Shown piece by piece: positions 8,022 to 16,802 of a stretch of DNA of 43,317 bases. The DNA comes from an uncultured Anaerolineae bacterium. GTDB lineage: Bacteria; Chloroflexota; Anaerolineae; Promineifilales; Promineifilaceae. The first letter of the stretch is position 1; each line of letters begins with the position of its first letter. The notes under the pieces were generated by a model that was not told the DNA's origin, made no database searches, and worked only from the letters and a program-made list of their open reading frames with translations. The position numbers were made by a program, and so were the translations under genes. The DNA is taken from the NCBI GenBank assembly GCA_937943625.1, contig CALEAD010000047.1, positions 1 to 43,317 of the forward strand, written 5' to 3'.

Positions 8022-9236
8022 ATGTTGAGTAAATTGTCTGCACCCTACCAGCGACCCCAGAGCGCCGATCTGCGTCGTCGGCTGATAGAACCTCGCCGCT
8101 TCATCCAGGTAATAGCCGGACCGCGACAAGTGGGGAAGACCACACTTGTTCAGCAAGTAATAGAAAGTTTGGAAGCGCCGGTACGCTATGCCAGCGCCGA
8201 CGAGCCTACCCTCCGCGGCGCTGAGTGGATTGCCCAACAGTGGGAGGCAGCACGCCTCAACGTTGCGCTAGGGAACCAGGTTGGGGCAGTGCTTGCCCTA
8301 GACGAAATCCATAAAATCCCGGGGTGGTCGGAAACGGTCAAGCGGCTTTGGGATGAGGACACCCGGCACAAGCTGCCGCTGCACGTGGTGCTCCTTGGCT
8401 CAGCGCCGCTTTTAATTGCGCGCGGCATGACAGAAAGTCTGGCTGGCCGTTTTGAGTTGCTACACCTCCCGCACTGGTCGTTCGCTGAAATGCGCCAGGC
8501 GTTCGGCTTTGATCTGGAGAAATACCTTTACTTTGGTGGTTATCCGGGCGCCGCGCCACTGGCAGCAGAATGGCAGCGCTGGCGCCGTTACGTGCTCGAC
8601 AGCTTGATCGAGACTACGATTTCTCGCGACGTGCTGTTGCTTACCAGAATTGATAAACCTGCCTTGCTACGGCGACTGTTTGAGCTGGCCTGCCGCTATT
8701 CAGGCCAGATACTTTCATACACTAAGATGCTCGGTCAGCTGCAGGACGCAGGCAACACCACAACGTTAGCCCACTATCTGGATCTTCTTGCCAGCGCTGG
8801 CATGGTGTGCGGTCTGCAGAAATTTGCCGGTGACGTGGCGCGTAGCCGCGGCTCAAGCCCAAAGTTGCAGGTGCTGAACACTGCTTTAATGAGTTCGATG
8901 GTTGGAGTATCGCCTGCCGCTGCAAGAAGTGAACCTGAATATTGGGGCCGCCTGGTTGAATCCGCGGTTGGGGCACATCTGGCTAACGCCGCTGCCTGCG
9001 GCGAGTGCGAGCTCTTTTACTGGCGAGAGCGTGCGGTTGAAGTGGATTTCGTAGTGCGCTCAGGGCGCCATGTCGTCGCCATCGAGGTTAAGAGCACCGC
9101 GGCTGGCAAAGTGCGGCCTGGGGTGGCTGCTTTCGTTGATACCTTCAAACCGCAACGAACTTTGCTGGTCGGCGGAGACGGCATTTCGATCGAGGAATTT
9201 CTCACCCGTCCGGTACCATACTGGATAGAAGCATAA
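8022..9236 (+). CDS. AAA-family ATPase with DUF4143 domain
   Basis: 404 residues. The N-terminal P-loop ATPase has Walker A GPRQVGKTT (33-41) and Walker B VLALDEIHK (Asp94, Glu95). The C-terminal DUF4143 region ends in VDFVV...HVVAIEVKS (about 342-357), the spaced D/E-x-K signature of a PD-(D/E)xK-like nuclease fold. Proteins of this type are very common, often horizontally mobile, and of unknown function. It lies between the two halves of an apparent ABC heterodimer, has its own promoter and operator, and contains none of the ACGGCCGT palindromes scattered through the rest of the window. Together these suggest later insertion. Confidence 0.88.
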   Translation: MLSKLSAPYQRPQSADLRRRLIEPRRFIQVIAGPRQVGKTTLVQQVIESLEAPVRYASADEPTLRGAEWIAQQWEAARLNVALGNQVGAVLALDEIHKIPGWSETVKRLWDEDTRHKLPLHVVLLGSAPLLIARGMTESLAGRFELLHLPHWSFAEMRQAFGFDLEKYLYFGGYPGAAPLAAEWQRWRRYVLDSLIETTISRDVLLLTRIDKPALLRRLFELACRYSGQILSYTKMLGQLQDAGNTTTLAHYLDLLASAGMVCGLQKFAGDVARSRGSSPKLQVLNTALMSSMVGVSPAAARSEPEYWGRLVESAVGAHLANAAACGECELFYWRERAVEVDFVVRSGRHVVAIEVKSTAAGKVRPGVAAFVDTFKPQRTLLVGGDGISIEEFLTRPVPYWIEA

Positions 9237-9325
9237 ACACTGTTGCCGAGTCATCAACGAACTGGGCAGCGAAATGCTCTAAGGTATTACTTGAGACCTG
9301 GTTGCCACTGTCTGTAAAAGTTATC

Positions 9326-11140
9326 ATGAGCTTCTCCATCGGTTCTACCTCCACCAACATGGGGCCGCGCGGGGCGCTGGAGCGCTTTGGCGAGGAAAGC
9401 AGCGAAAAACGGCCGCTTAACTGGCACGTGCTGTGGCGGTTGTTGGTTTACCTGCGTCCTCACTGGCAGCGCATGGTGGCAGCCTTCTTCTTCATGGTGA
9501 TAGCCTCTGGGCTGACGCTGTTGACCCCCTACCTGGTGAAGGTTGCCATTGACGCACACATTACCCAGGGCAACATGGCGGGGCTGAACCAGGTGGCGCT
9601 GCTGACGGTAGCTGCATTTGTGGGCATTTACCTGGCGGATTGGGGGCAGCGTTATCAGCTTTCCTGGGTGGGGCAGCGCGTGCTGGCCACGCTGCGCGCG
9701 CAACTGTTCCGCCACTTGCAGCGCCTGCCCCTGGGCTACCACGATACGCACATTGTTGGCGTCACCATTTCGCGCGTGATTAACGACGTGGCGGTGATTA
9801 ACGAGTTGCTTTCGCAGGGGCTGATTACGCTGGTGGGGGATTTGTTGCTGCTGGTGGGTATTGTGGTGGTGATGCTGAGCATGAGTCCGCGCCTGGCGCT
9901 GGTGACCTTTGCTGTGCTGCCGCTGATGCTGCTGGCGACGATTTTGTTTGCGCGGCGGGCGCAGGTGGCGTTCCGCGAGACGCGCACGCGCGTGGCGGCA
10001 GTGGTGGGCGACCTGGCGGAAAATATCTCCGGGATGCGCGTGATCCAGGCGTTTGCCCAGGAGGGGGCGTCGCGGGAGCGGTTTGAGGAGGTGAACCGCG
10101 CCAATCGTGACGCTTACGTGGGGGCGATGTCGCTTTCTTTTGTGTTTCTGCCGGCGGTGGAGTTTTTGAGTATGCTGGCAACGGCCGTTGTCCTTTGGTT
10201 TGGCGGACGGGCGGTGGCGCAGGGGGAGCTGACGCTGGGGGTAGTGGTCGCTTTTCTGGCCTACGTCACGCGCTTTTTCCAGCCCATCCAGGAACTGAGC
10301 CAGCTTTACACCACGCTGCAGGCAGCCATGGCTGGCGGGGAGCAGGTGCTGCGCCTGCTGGATACAGAACCGGAAGTGGCCGATGCCCCTGATGCCATCG
10401 AGATGCCGCCGATTAACGGCCGTATCCAGTTCCAAAACGTCAGCTTTAGCTATCGCGGCGATGCCGTGGTGCTGCACGACATCAGCCTGCTCATCGCGCC
10501 GGGGCAAACAGTCGCCCTGGTGGGACCCACGGGCGCAGGCAAAAGCTCCATTGCCAACCTGGTGGCGCGCTTTTACGACGTGAGCGCGGGGGCGGTGCTG
10601 ATTGACGGCATAGACGTGCGCTGCGTGACGCAGCACTCCCTGCGGCGGCAAATGGGGCTGGTGCCGCAAGACCCCTTCCTTTTCTCTGGCACGGTGGCGG
10701 AAAACATTCGCTTTGGTGTGCCAGAGGCCACGCAATCGGCCGTTATCGAAGCCGCCCGCCTGGCTAACGCGCACGATTTCATCATGGCGTTGCCAGATGG
10801 GTACGAAACGGAGATTTTGGAGGGGGGCGTTAATCTTTCCGTGGGGCAGCGGCAGTTGCTTTGCATTGCCCGCGCCGTGCTGGCCAACCCGCGCATTCTC
10901 ATTCTCGACGAGGCCACCGCCAACGTGGACACGGTGACGGAGACGCTGATTCAGGGGGCGCTAGACCGGCTGTTGGCGCAGCGCACGGCCGTTGTCATTG
11001 CCCACCGGCTGAGCACTATCCAGAATGCCGACCTGATTTGTGTGCTGGAAAACGGCCGTATCGTCGAGCAGGGTACGCACGCACAGTTACTGGCAGCAGG
11101 GGGCGTCTACGCCACCCTTTACGCGCAACAGTTTATGTGA
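9326..11140 (+). CDS. Half-ABC exporter, catalytic-site subunit
   Basis: 604 residues with a six-helix membrane domain (about 30-330) and an ATPase domain. Walker A GPTGAGKSS is at 400-408, Walker B ILILDEAT with the catalytic Glu529, and switch-loop His560 (VIAHRLS). The signature motif is altered to LSVGQRQ (504-510, Val506 for Gly). This complements the gene at 6079: its signature would complete the degenerate site formed by that protein's Asp513/Gln544, while its own Walker B and His would pair with the partner's intact LSGGQ. I prefer the ATG at 9326 over the TTG at 9302. It ends 25 bp before the convergent histidine kinase gene. Confidence 0.9.
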   Translation: MSFSIGSTSTNMGPRGALERFGEESSEKRPLNWHVLWRLLVYLRPHWQRMVAAFFFMVIASGLTLLTPYLVKVAIDAHITQGNMAGLNQVALLTVAAFVGIYLADWGQRYQLSWVGQRVLATLRAQLFRHLQRLPLGYHDTHIVGVTISRVINDVAVINELLSQGLITLVGDLLLLVGIVVVMLSMSPRLALVTFAVLPLMLLATILFARRAQVAFRETRTRVAAVVGDLAENISGMRVIQAFAQEGASRERFEEVNRANRDAYVGAMSLSFVFLPAVEFLSMLATAVVLWFGGRAVAQGELTLGVVVAFLAYVTRFFQPIQELSQLYTTLQAAMAGGEQVLRLLDTEPEVADAPDAIEMPPINGRIQFQNVSFSYRGDAVVLHDISLLIAPGQTVALVGPTGAGKSSIANLVARFYDVSAGAVLIDGIDVRCVTQHSLRRQMGLVPQDPFLFSGTVAENIRFGVPEATQSAVIEAARLANAHDFIMALPDGYETEILEGGVNLSVGQRQLLCIARAVLANPRILILDEATANVDTVTETLIQGALDRLLAQRTAVVIAHRLSTIQNADLICVLENGRIVEQGTHAQLLAAGGVYATLYAQQFM

Positions 11141-11165
11141 AAGTAGAACGTAAAGCGTGAGGGGG

Positions 11166-12416
11166 CTATTCTTCGTGCCGCACACCTGCTAATGGCAAAT
11201 AGACCGTAAACGTACTCCCCTGCCCCAGGGTGCTCTCAACCGTCACGCGACCGCCAAACTGCGCCACGATTTTTTTGGCAATGGCCAGCCCCAAACCGCT
11301 GCCTTCGGCAACACCCTCGGCCCGGGGCACACGGTAAAAGCGCTCAAACAGATGTGGCACATCCTCTGGAGCAATGCCGCGCCCGGTGTCAGCAATGGCA
11401 ATGCCTACCTCCCTCTCATTAGCCCAGGCGCGAATGAAGACACGGCCGTTGGGCACGTTGTACTTCACGGCATTGCTGACAAAATTGAGCAATACCTGCT
11501 TCAGACGGTCGGCGTCACCCAGCAACGGCCGTTCGCTGTGTGGCTGTGGCAGGTCATCGGGCAGTTCCAGGGCAATGGTAATGCCCTGCGTCTGGGCTTG
11601 CGGTTCTACCAGGCGCACGACTTCTTGCACAATTTGTCCCAGGTCAAGCGCCTGCCGTTCCAGGTGCGCTCGCCCAGATTCCAGCCGCGCAAAGTCCAGG
11701 AAGTCCTGCGTCATTTTCGAAAGGCGCGCTGACTCACGTTTGAGCATTTGCACCAATTCCGCCTGTTTAGCTGGCGGCAATTCTGGACGACTGAGCAGCT
11801 CGCCGGCAGAGCGAATTGCCATAAGCGGCGTTTTTAGCTCGTGCATAATCTCTGCCAGCAGGTCAGATTGCTGGAACAGGCGCGCGTTCATAATGGCAAC
11901 GGCCGATTGCGAAGCCAGCGCCTCCATCAGCGCCACATCTTGCGCCGTGTAGGGCGCATTGCCCCGCTTGTTGATTACCTCCAGAGCGCCAATGCTCTTA
12001 TCATGATTTACCAGGGGCACGGCCAGCATGGAGTGGGTAACAAACTGCAAATCTTTGTCTATGTTGGCATAAAAACGGTCATCGGACTGTACGTCTTGCA
12101 GAATGAGGGAACGGCCGTGGCGCACCACCCATCCGGCAATGCTGCCATCCAGCGGCACCACCATATTATCTGGCACAGCGCCCGCGGTAGAGGCGGCAAA
12201 GTAGAGCTGGCCGCTGCGCTCATCTACCAGCAAAATAGAGGCCACCTCGGTATCAGTCAGTTCCGTGGAAACTTCCATTACCAGATTCAGCAGGCTATCC
12301 AACTGCAGCGTTGAGCTTAACTGGCGGCTAATAGTCAGCAGACGCGAAAGCGCCTCGGCGCTGACCGCCTCGATTTCAGGGGGATAGGTATGGGTAGGAG
12401 TTTTTTCTTGCGGCAT
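11166..12416 (-). CDS. Soluble GAF-domain sensor histidine kinase
   Basis: 416 residues with no membrane segment. A GAF domain (about 40-180) is followed by a HisKA dimerisation domain with the phosphorylated His192 in IMHELKTPL. The HATPase_c domain has an N box (LNFVSNAVKYN), G1 (DTGRGI), F box (LFERFYR) and G2 (GSGLGLAI). It should sense an intracellular ligand or redox state through GAF and phosphorylate a response regulator. The only receiver protein in the window is the CpaE-like fusion at 13345-14613, a plausible but unproven partner. The ATG follows an AGGAAG ribosome site. Confidence 0.93.
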   Translation of the reverse strand: MPQEKTPTHTYPPEIEAVSAEALSRLLTISRQLSSTLQLDSLLNLVMEVSTELTDTEVASILLVDERSGQLYFAASTAGAVPDNMVVPLDGSIAGWVVRHGRSLILQDVQSDDRFYANIDKDLQFVTHSMLAVPLVNHDKSIGALEVINKRGNAPYTAQDVALMEALASQSAVAIMNARLFQQSDLLAEIMHELKTPLMAIRSAGELLSRPELPPAKQAELVQMLKRESARLSKMTQDFLDFARLESGRAHLERQALDLGQIVQEVVRLVEPQAQTQGITIALELPDDLPQPHSERPLLGDADRLKQVLLNFVSNAVKYNVPNGRVFIRAWANEREVGIAIADTGRGIAPEDVPHLFERFYRVPRAEGVAEGSGLGLAIAKKIVAQFGGRVTVESTLGQGSTFTVYLPLAGVRHEE

Positions 12417-12468
12417 AGGAAACTTCCTGGTTATGGCGTCACAAGGTGGCTTTACGGGGCAAAAGGAC

Positions 12469-12515
12469 AGAGATTGGGGATTTTAGATTAAACCGGTTTT
12501 CACGCTCCAATCGCC
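12469..12515. repeat. Short imperfect inverted repeat of the GAGATTGG / CCAATCGCC type
   Basis: AGAGATTGGGGATT is followed about 25 nt later by CTCCAATCGCC. Related sequences lie at 23588-23620 and 40705-40759. This copy sits in the 134-bp gap between the kinase and sirtuin genes. Confidence 0.35.
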
Positions 12516-12550
12516 GCTCTTCCTAATGAGGGTCAACAAGGAACGGCCGC

Positions 12551-13318
12551 TCAGCCAATCAACATCTCTGCCAGATGCGGCAACACATCCAGCACATCGG
12601 CGCGGATAACCAGGTCGGCAATGTGATCCAGGTGCGTCACCTGCAAATTGATGATGGCCACCCTGGCCCCGGCTTGCCGCGCCAGCAAGGGCATGTCCCC
12701 GGCAGGCGCGACCTCTAGCGATGAGCCAATCACCAACATCAGGTCGCATAGGCGGGTTTGCTGGTGGGCCCGATTGAGCACGCCAATGGGCATCATTTCG
12801 CCGAATAAAATCACATCTGGTTTAAGCACCCCGCCACACTTGGGGCAGTAAGGCACATCACCCGTTTCAAGGAAGCGAGGCAGCACCGTTTCTGCGGCAA
12901 AGGTGGCAAAGCAGGCACTGCACGTCAATTGGCGCATGTGCCCATGCACCTCATACACCGTTTGCGAGCCGGCTTTGCTGTGCAGCAGATCGATGTTTTG
13001 TGTAATGACCCCTTTGAGAAAACCGTGCTGTTCCAATTTTGCCAGGGCGTAGTGAGCGGCATTGGGTTGCGCCTCTAACATTAGCTTTGCCATTGGGCGC
13101 AGCCAGGTGTAAAAGCGCTGCGGCCAGCGCCGGAATGCATAGATGGAGGCAATTTCCATCGGGTCTTCTACGTTGGCCCACACGCCAGAATCGGGGGAGC
13201 GGAAGTCTGGGATGCCAGATGGGGTACTGATGCCTGCGCCGGTAAGGGCAATGGCGTGGTTGGCGTTTTGTAACAGGGTGGCTAACTGACCGAGCAGGGT
13301 GGATGAGGTGGGGGACAC
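12551..13318 (-). CDS. Sir2-family NAD-dependent protein deacylase
   Basis: 255 residues with the complete sirtuin set. The NAD motif GAGIS (27-31) continues into GIPDFR (35-40), then TQNID (106-110), the catalytic His125 in EVHGH, a structural zinc site of four cysteines (133, 136, 158, 161) and GSSLEVAP further on. Sirtuins remove acetyl or longer acyl groups from lysines using NAD, in the cytoplasm; acyl-CoA synthetases are classic bacterial targets. The start codon is GTG at 13318, chosen because the sirtuin fold begins about 20 residues in. It lies 26 bp downstream of the receiver-CpaE gene, so the two may be cotranscribed. Confidence 0.94.
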   Translation of the reverse strand: MSPTSSTLLGQLATLLQNANHAIALTGAGISTPSGIPDFRSPDSGVWANVEDPMEIASIYAFRRWPQRFYTWLRPMAKLMLEAQPNAAHYALAKLEQHGFLKGVITQNIDLLHSKAGSQTVYEVHGHMRQLTCSACFATFAAETVLPRFLETGDVPYCPKCGGVLKPDVILFGEMMPIGVLNRAHQQTRLCDLMLVIGSSLEVAPAGDMPLLARQAGARVAIINLQVTHLDHIADLVIRADVLDVLPHLAEMLIG

Positions 13319-13344
13319 GCTTATTTTTCCTGTGCTGCTGTGGT

Positions 13345-14613
13345 TCAGGTGGTGATGAGTTTGTGGGCCATTTGCCGAAAAGTATGGGCAACTTCACTAT
13401 CCGGCGCGACTTGAATGAGTGGAAGTCCCTTATTAGCAGAACGGGCGGTCTCTTTGGGGTCAAGCGAGATGGTGGCTAACACGGGACTGCCTAAGAAGTT
13501 TTCGATGGCTTCCTGGGGTAGGGTGGCGGTGTCTTTGAAGGTGATGACGAGGGCGCTGCGGCGGGTGTGGGGGGGAAGGAGCGGGGTAAGTTGCTGCAGC
13601 AGCATTTTGGCGGCGCTGAGGGCAATGCGCTCTGGTCGCAGGCAAACAATGACGTGAGCGGCGCGTTCAAGAATTGGGCGATAGGCGGGCCGCAGGCCGC
13701 AGCCCAAATCCATGATGACGTGGCGTTCTGGCTGAGTGAGCTGGGAGATCAGGCTGGTGCACTGCACGGCCGTTAACATCGGGCGCTGCTCATCCAGGTT
13801 GGGGCGGCTGAGGAGGAGCCGCAACTGGCTACCATACGGTATCAGCATCCTGGGCAGGTGGTCGGCATAAGCCTGGGTGGGAATTTGCGCCAGGGCATGC
13901 AGCCCACCAGCGGGCATCGCCTGGTTGAGGTAGAGAGCAATATGTCCCTGTAGCATGTCCAGGTCTACCAGTAGCACCGGGGGGGTGGTTTCGGCAATGG
14001 CAACGGCCGTGTTGATGGCGGCAGTGGTTGTGCCGACGCCCCCACGTGCGCCAATGAGCACAATGAGCTTGCCGTGCACAGGTAGGGCGACTGTGCGCTG
14101 ATCGTCAACAAGGGTGTCAAAGAACGCCTCTAGCTCCGCCATTTCATCATTCATGTCGGTATCGGCCCCTTCCTGAGAAAATGTCGTTGGCGCCGTTTCT
14201 GGCTGCGGCACGGCCGTTGCCGATGTTTCGATGGGCGGTTTGCCTACGCTGCTTAACATCGCTTCGATGCGCGCCAGCATTTCCCCTGGTTCTGTTGGCT
14301 TGGTCAGGTAATCATCGGCGCCAGCCTCAAAACCAGCCAGCTTTTGATACGCTTCCGCGTTGGCCGTAAACATGATAATGGGCACGTCAGCCAGCTTTTC
14401 GTGGGCGCGCAGGCGACGGCAGACCTCTTTGCCGTCCATTTCCGGCATGCTCACGTCCACCAGAACCAGGTCAGGGTTCAGCTTCTCTGCCATAGCCAGG
14501 GCGCTCAGAGGGGATTGCGTGCCGAAAACCTCATACCCACCGGCACGCAGCGTCGAGACTACAATGTCCAAGGTTTCAGGATGATCGTCTATTGTCAGGA
14601 TTCGGTAAGCCAT
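13345..14613 (-). CDS. Receiver domain fused to a CpaE/MinD-like P-loop domain
   Basis: 422 residues. An N-terminal response-regulator receiver (1-120) has acidic DD at 9-10, phospho-acceptor Asp53 in LVLVDVSMPEMDG and Lys105. An acidic linker follows (about 125-180), then a ParA/MinD-superfamily domain from 183. The layout resembles CpaE, which positions type IV pilus machinery at the pole. The deviant Walker A reads GARGGVGTTT (188-197): both the signature lysine and the P-loop lysine are missing, so ATP hydrolysis is doubtful. No cpa or tad genes are nearby. I chose the ATG at 14613, with AAGG upstream; the ORF extends to 14670 but that part lies in an intergenic repeat. Confidence 0.85.
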   Translation of the reverse strand: MAYRILTIDDHPETLDIVVSTLRAGGYEVFGTQSPLSALAMAEKLNPDLVLVDVSMPEMDGKEVCRRLRAHEKLADVPIIMFTANAEAYQKLAGFEAGADDYLTKPTEPGEMLARIEAMLSSVGKPPIETSATAVPQPETAPTTFSQEGADTDMNDEMAELEAFFDTLVDDQRTVALPVHGKLIVLIGARGGVGTTTAAINTAVAIAETTPPVLLVDLDMLQGHIALYLNQAMPAGGLHALAQIPTQAYADHLPRMLIPYGSQLRLLLSRPNLDEQRPMLTAVQCTSLISQLTQPERHVIMDLGCGLRPAYRPILERAAHVIVCLRPERIALSAAKMLLQQLTPLLPPHTRRSALVITFKDTATLPQEAIENFLGSPVLATISLDPKETARSANKGLPLIQVAPDSEVAHTFRQMAHKLITT

Positions 14614-14636
14614 AGTGCCTTGTGGGTGTCCGAAGT

Positions 14637-14740
14637 GACCGCCGACGGCTGCCCGCCGACGGTTGTACATGTAGCCCAGGTTGCCAAACCTGGTGGGCGC
14701 AGGTTCGGTAACCTGTGTTACCTGTACTATGCTTTCATTT
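14637..14740. repeat. Composite intergenic repeat, copy 3 (heptad plus hairpin module)
   Basis: A 7-bp series (GACCGCC, GACGGCT, GCCCGCC, GACGGTT at 14637-14664) joins the hairpin module beginning TGTAGCCCAGGTTGCC at 14670, with GTTGCCAAACCTG and a partly diverged CAGGTTCGGTAAC. Both run together in the same order as at 145-238. Confidence 0.75.
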
Positions 14741-14813
14741 ATGATGGTGTGCCCCGCTTACGGGGAACTCCTCTGTATCCCATGTGTCCCTGGCGTATGG
14801 GTGCGAACGTGTA

Positions 14814-15575
14814 TCAAACGGGCGGCCAGGGATAATGTCGCCCAGGGCCGGGTGCAGGAAAGACTCCTTGTTTAATGAGGGTTGTCGCCCGCTTTTGTAA
14901 AGCCGCCAGCTCTGCAGTAGAAAGCAAGCTGGCGAGTTGGTTGTGTAAGGTGCTGTCAGAGGTTAGTAGCGAAGTGCGCACGCACAGCAAATCGCGCATG
15001 AGTTTGGCGGGAATGGGCTGCCCCACAAACTCCCAGATAACGGTGCGCAGTTTGTATTCGCTATGGAAACAAATGCCATGATCAATGCCCCACAGGCGCG
15101 CTATCGGTGCGGAGTTGTCCGCTTCTTGCAGCAAAACGTGCCCGCTTTTGCGATCGGCGTTGTTTATTAGTATATCAAAAAGTACGATTTTTTGAAGCTG
15201 TTCGCCGTAACGCGGGTCTCCCTCGAAGGTGAAGTAGTGGCGCTCTGGGTTATGGGGAATAAATAGCTGCACTGAACCCAGACCATGCCTACCCTGGCGC
15301 AGCACGGTGGGGGGCACAATGTGCCATTCCAGCGCTTCGCTGACGAGGAAGGCCGCTCGTTCGCGTAAGCAGAGGGTTCCCTGGGCAAAGTCCCACAACG
15401 GCCGTTCGCCGCGCTGTGGTTTGTAGACGGCATCGAGCGTGTAGGTTTCTCCTGCCACCTGCCCGCAGACCTGCACCAGCATTGTGTAGTTAGAGCTCCA
15501 GGGCAGCACTCCCTCTACCTGCAAGTCGCCATCTTGCAACAAGTTAAGGATAACGGCCGTTGTTAATTCTGCCAT
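14814..15575 (-). CDS. SCO1664-family protein (PI3/4-kinase-like fold)
   Basis: 253 residues. The sequence matches the SCO1664 family, which has distant similarity to phosphatidylinositol 3-/4-kinases. Kinase-like landmarks are a candidate ATP-binding Lys52 in VYKPQRG, a catalytic-loop-like stretch FDILINNADRKSGH (133-146, with Asp134, Asn139, Asp141) and a DFG-like IDHG (164-167). The substrate is unknown. It is the last gene of a tight operon (6-bp gaps) after a DUF3090 protein and a histidine phosphatase. This trio recurs in Actinobacteria and Chloroflexi, where a kinase/phosphatase pairing has been suspected but, to my knowledge, not characterised. Confidence 0.85.
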   Translation of the reverse strand: MAELTTAVILNLLQDGDLQVEGVLPWSSNYTMLVQVCGQVAGETYTLDAVYKPQRGERPLWDFAQGTLCLRERAAFLVSEALEWHIVPPTVLRQGRHGLGSVQLFIPHNPERHYFTFEGDPRYGEQLQKIVLFDILINNADRKSGHVLLQEADNSAPIARLWGIDHGICFHSEYKLRTVIWEFVGQPIPAKLMRDLLCVRTSLLTSDSTLHNQLASLLSTAELAALQKRATTLIKQGVFPAPGPGRHYPWPPV

Positions 15576-15581
15576 ACCAGC

Positions 15582-16097
15582 TTAATGCAGATGCCCATTG
15601 CGGTTTGGGCAAAAATGGCCTTCCGGATCAATGGGGCGGCCACAGTTGCCGCAAATTGGGCGTCCCGCCCTGATCACTTCTTGCGTATGCTGAATGAGGG
15701 CGCGAATTTGTGCCCGCGAGGCCCAAAAGCTCACCACGCTGGGGGTTTCATCTTCGGCCACCAACTCATAGGCGACAATGACAATCTGATCACTGCTTTC
15801 GTTATACCCCACGCCCATATTGCCCACGCGGAACAGGCTGTTGATCGGTTCGCGCAGACGCATATCTTTCCAGACTGGCTCCTGGGCACTCCTTCCTTCT
15901 TGGGGGTGCTGTTTTTCCAGCTCTTGCAGCAGCGATTCAAAGCTGCTGGCCATAATGGCGGCCTGCTCTTTTTCGATGGTTAGCGTGACCGTTTGTGTGC
16001 CCCGGCTGCCTTGCAGGTAAAAGGTGCGCTTCCCAGGCACGCCCACAGTCCCCACGGTCAGATGCGTCACAGGATTCAGTTCAATTTGTCGGGCCAT
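15582..16097 (-). CDS. DUF3090 family protein with C-terminal zinc-ribbon-like motif
   Basis: 171 residues, the usual family size. The body is a predicted mixed alpha/beta domain of unknown function (about 1-140). The end carries CGNC (149-152) and CPNRNGH (163-169), which together could bind zinc through three Cys and a His. It is the middle gene of the phosphatase/DUF3090/SCO1664 operon, with 6-bp gaps on both sides. Its constant company with these two suggests it is a scaffold or substrate-recognition partner, but this is inference. Confidence 0.85.
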   Translation of the reverse strand: MARQIELNPVTHLTVGTVGVPGKRTFYLQGSRGTQTVTLTIEKEQAAIMASSFESLLQELEKQHPQEGRSAQEPVWKDMRLREPINSLFRVGNMGVGYNESSDQIVIVAYELVAEDETPSVVSFWASRAQIRALIQHTQEVIRAGRPICGNCGRPIDPEGHFCPNRNGHLH

Positions 16098-16103
16098 AAC
16101 GCG

Positions 16104-16754
16104 CTACTCTTTTTTCTCATCAGGTGCTGCTTCAGGCGTCTTCTCAAGGGGAAGCAAAGGGCCAGTATCATTAATACGCAACACTTGCACAGCACCATTT
16201 TCCATGAGGGCAATGACGCTCACGGATGCAGGTGAAATGACCAGGCGCTGAAATAAATCGAGGTGGACGCCCAGGTAGTGCGCCAGCATCAGTTTGATCA
16301 GGTCGGCGTGCGAAACAACGACTATCAATTCTTGGGTATGGGCCTGCACCAGTTGCTCGAGGGCCTGAATGGCGCGAAATTGTGCTTCGCGTAGCGCTTC
16401 CCCCTGGGGAAATTGGAAGCGGCTGGGGTAGTGTTGCACGGCGTGCCACGATTTTTCTTGGGCGAGAGTTTTAATGGCTTCTCCCTGCCAACGGCCGTAA
16501 CGCACCTCCCCGACCTCTGCCAATTCAATGATGGGTAAGCCATGAGGCTGGGCAATGGCCACGGCCGTTTCCAGGCAGCGCTCCAACGGGCTGCTGTACA
16601 CGGCTTTAATGGGCAAATGCGCAAGGCGGTCGGCAACGGCGGCGGCTTGTTTACGGCCGTTATCATTCAGATGGACGCCGGGCAGCCAGCCTGCCAGGCG
16701 GTGTTCCTTCACCCAATCATTTTCCCCATGCCGGACCAAAATAATGGTTGCCAT
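16104..16754 (-). CDS. Histidine phosphatase (phosphoglycerate-mutase fold), MSMEG_4193 type
   Basis: 216 residues. The phosphohistidine motif LVRHGEND places the catalytic His at 9. The SSPLERCLETA stretch (about 55-65), Glu in GEVRYGRWQGE and a second catalytic His in VVSHADLIK complete the active site. Members remove phosphate from small metabolites or proteins. It is the first gene of the operon with DUF3090 and SCO1664-like proteins. The C-terminal 20 residues are charged and probably disordered. The start has no Shine-Dalgarno; a TATCAT hexamer lies 7 nt upstream. Confidence 0.92.
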   Translation of the reverse strand: MATIILVRHGENDWVKEHRLAGWLPGVHLNDNGRKQAAAVADRLAHLPIKAVYSSPLERCLETAVAIAQPHGLPIIELAEVGEVRYGRWQGEAIKTLAQEKSWHAVQHYPSRFQFPQGEALREAQFRAIQALEQLVQAHTQELIVVVSHADLIKLMLAHYLGVHLDLFQRLVISPASVSVIALMENGAVQVLRINDTGPLLPLEKTPEAAPDEKKE

Positions 16755-16761
16755 GCGCAGA

Positions 16762-16767
16762 ATGATA
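16762..16767 (-). promoter_or_regulatory. Putative -10 element (TATCAT) of the phosphatase operon
   Basis: On the minus strand TATCAT is followed by 7 nt and then the ATG at 16754, suggesting a leaderless mRNA. No convincing -35 is visible. Confidence 0.35.
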
Positions 16768-16802
16768 GCACAAATGGGACTATTCAGCAGGAATTTAGGG
16801 AG

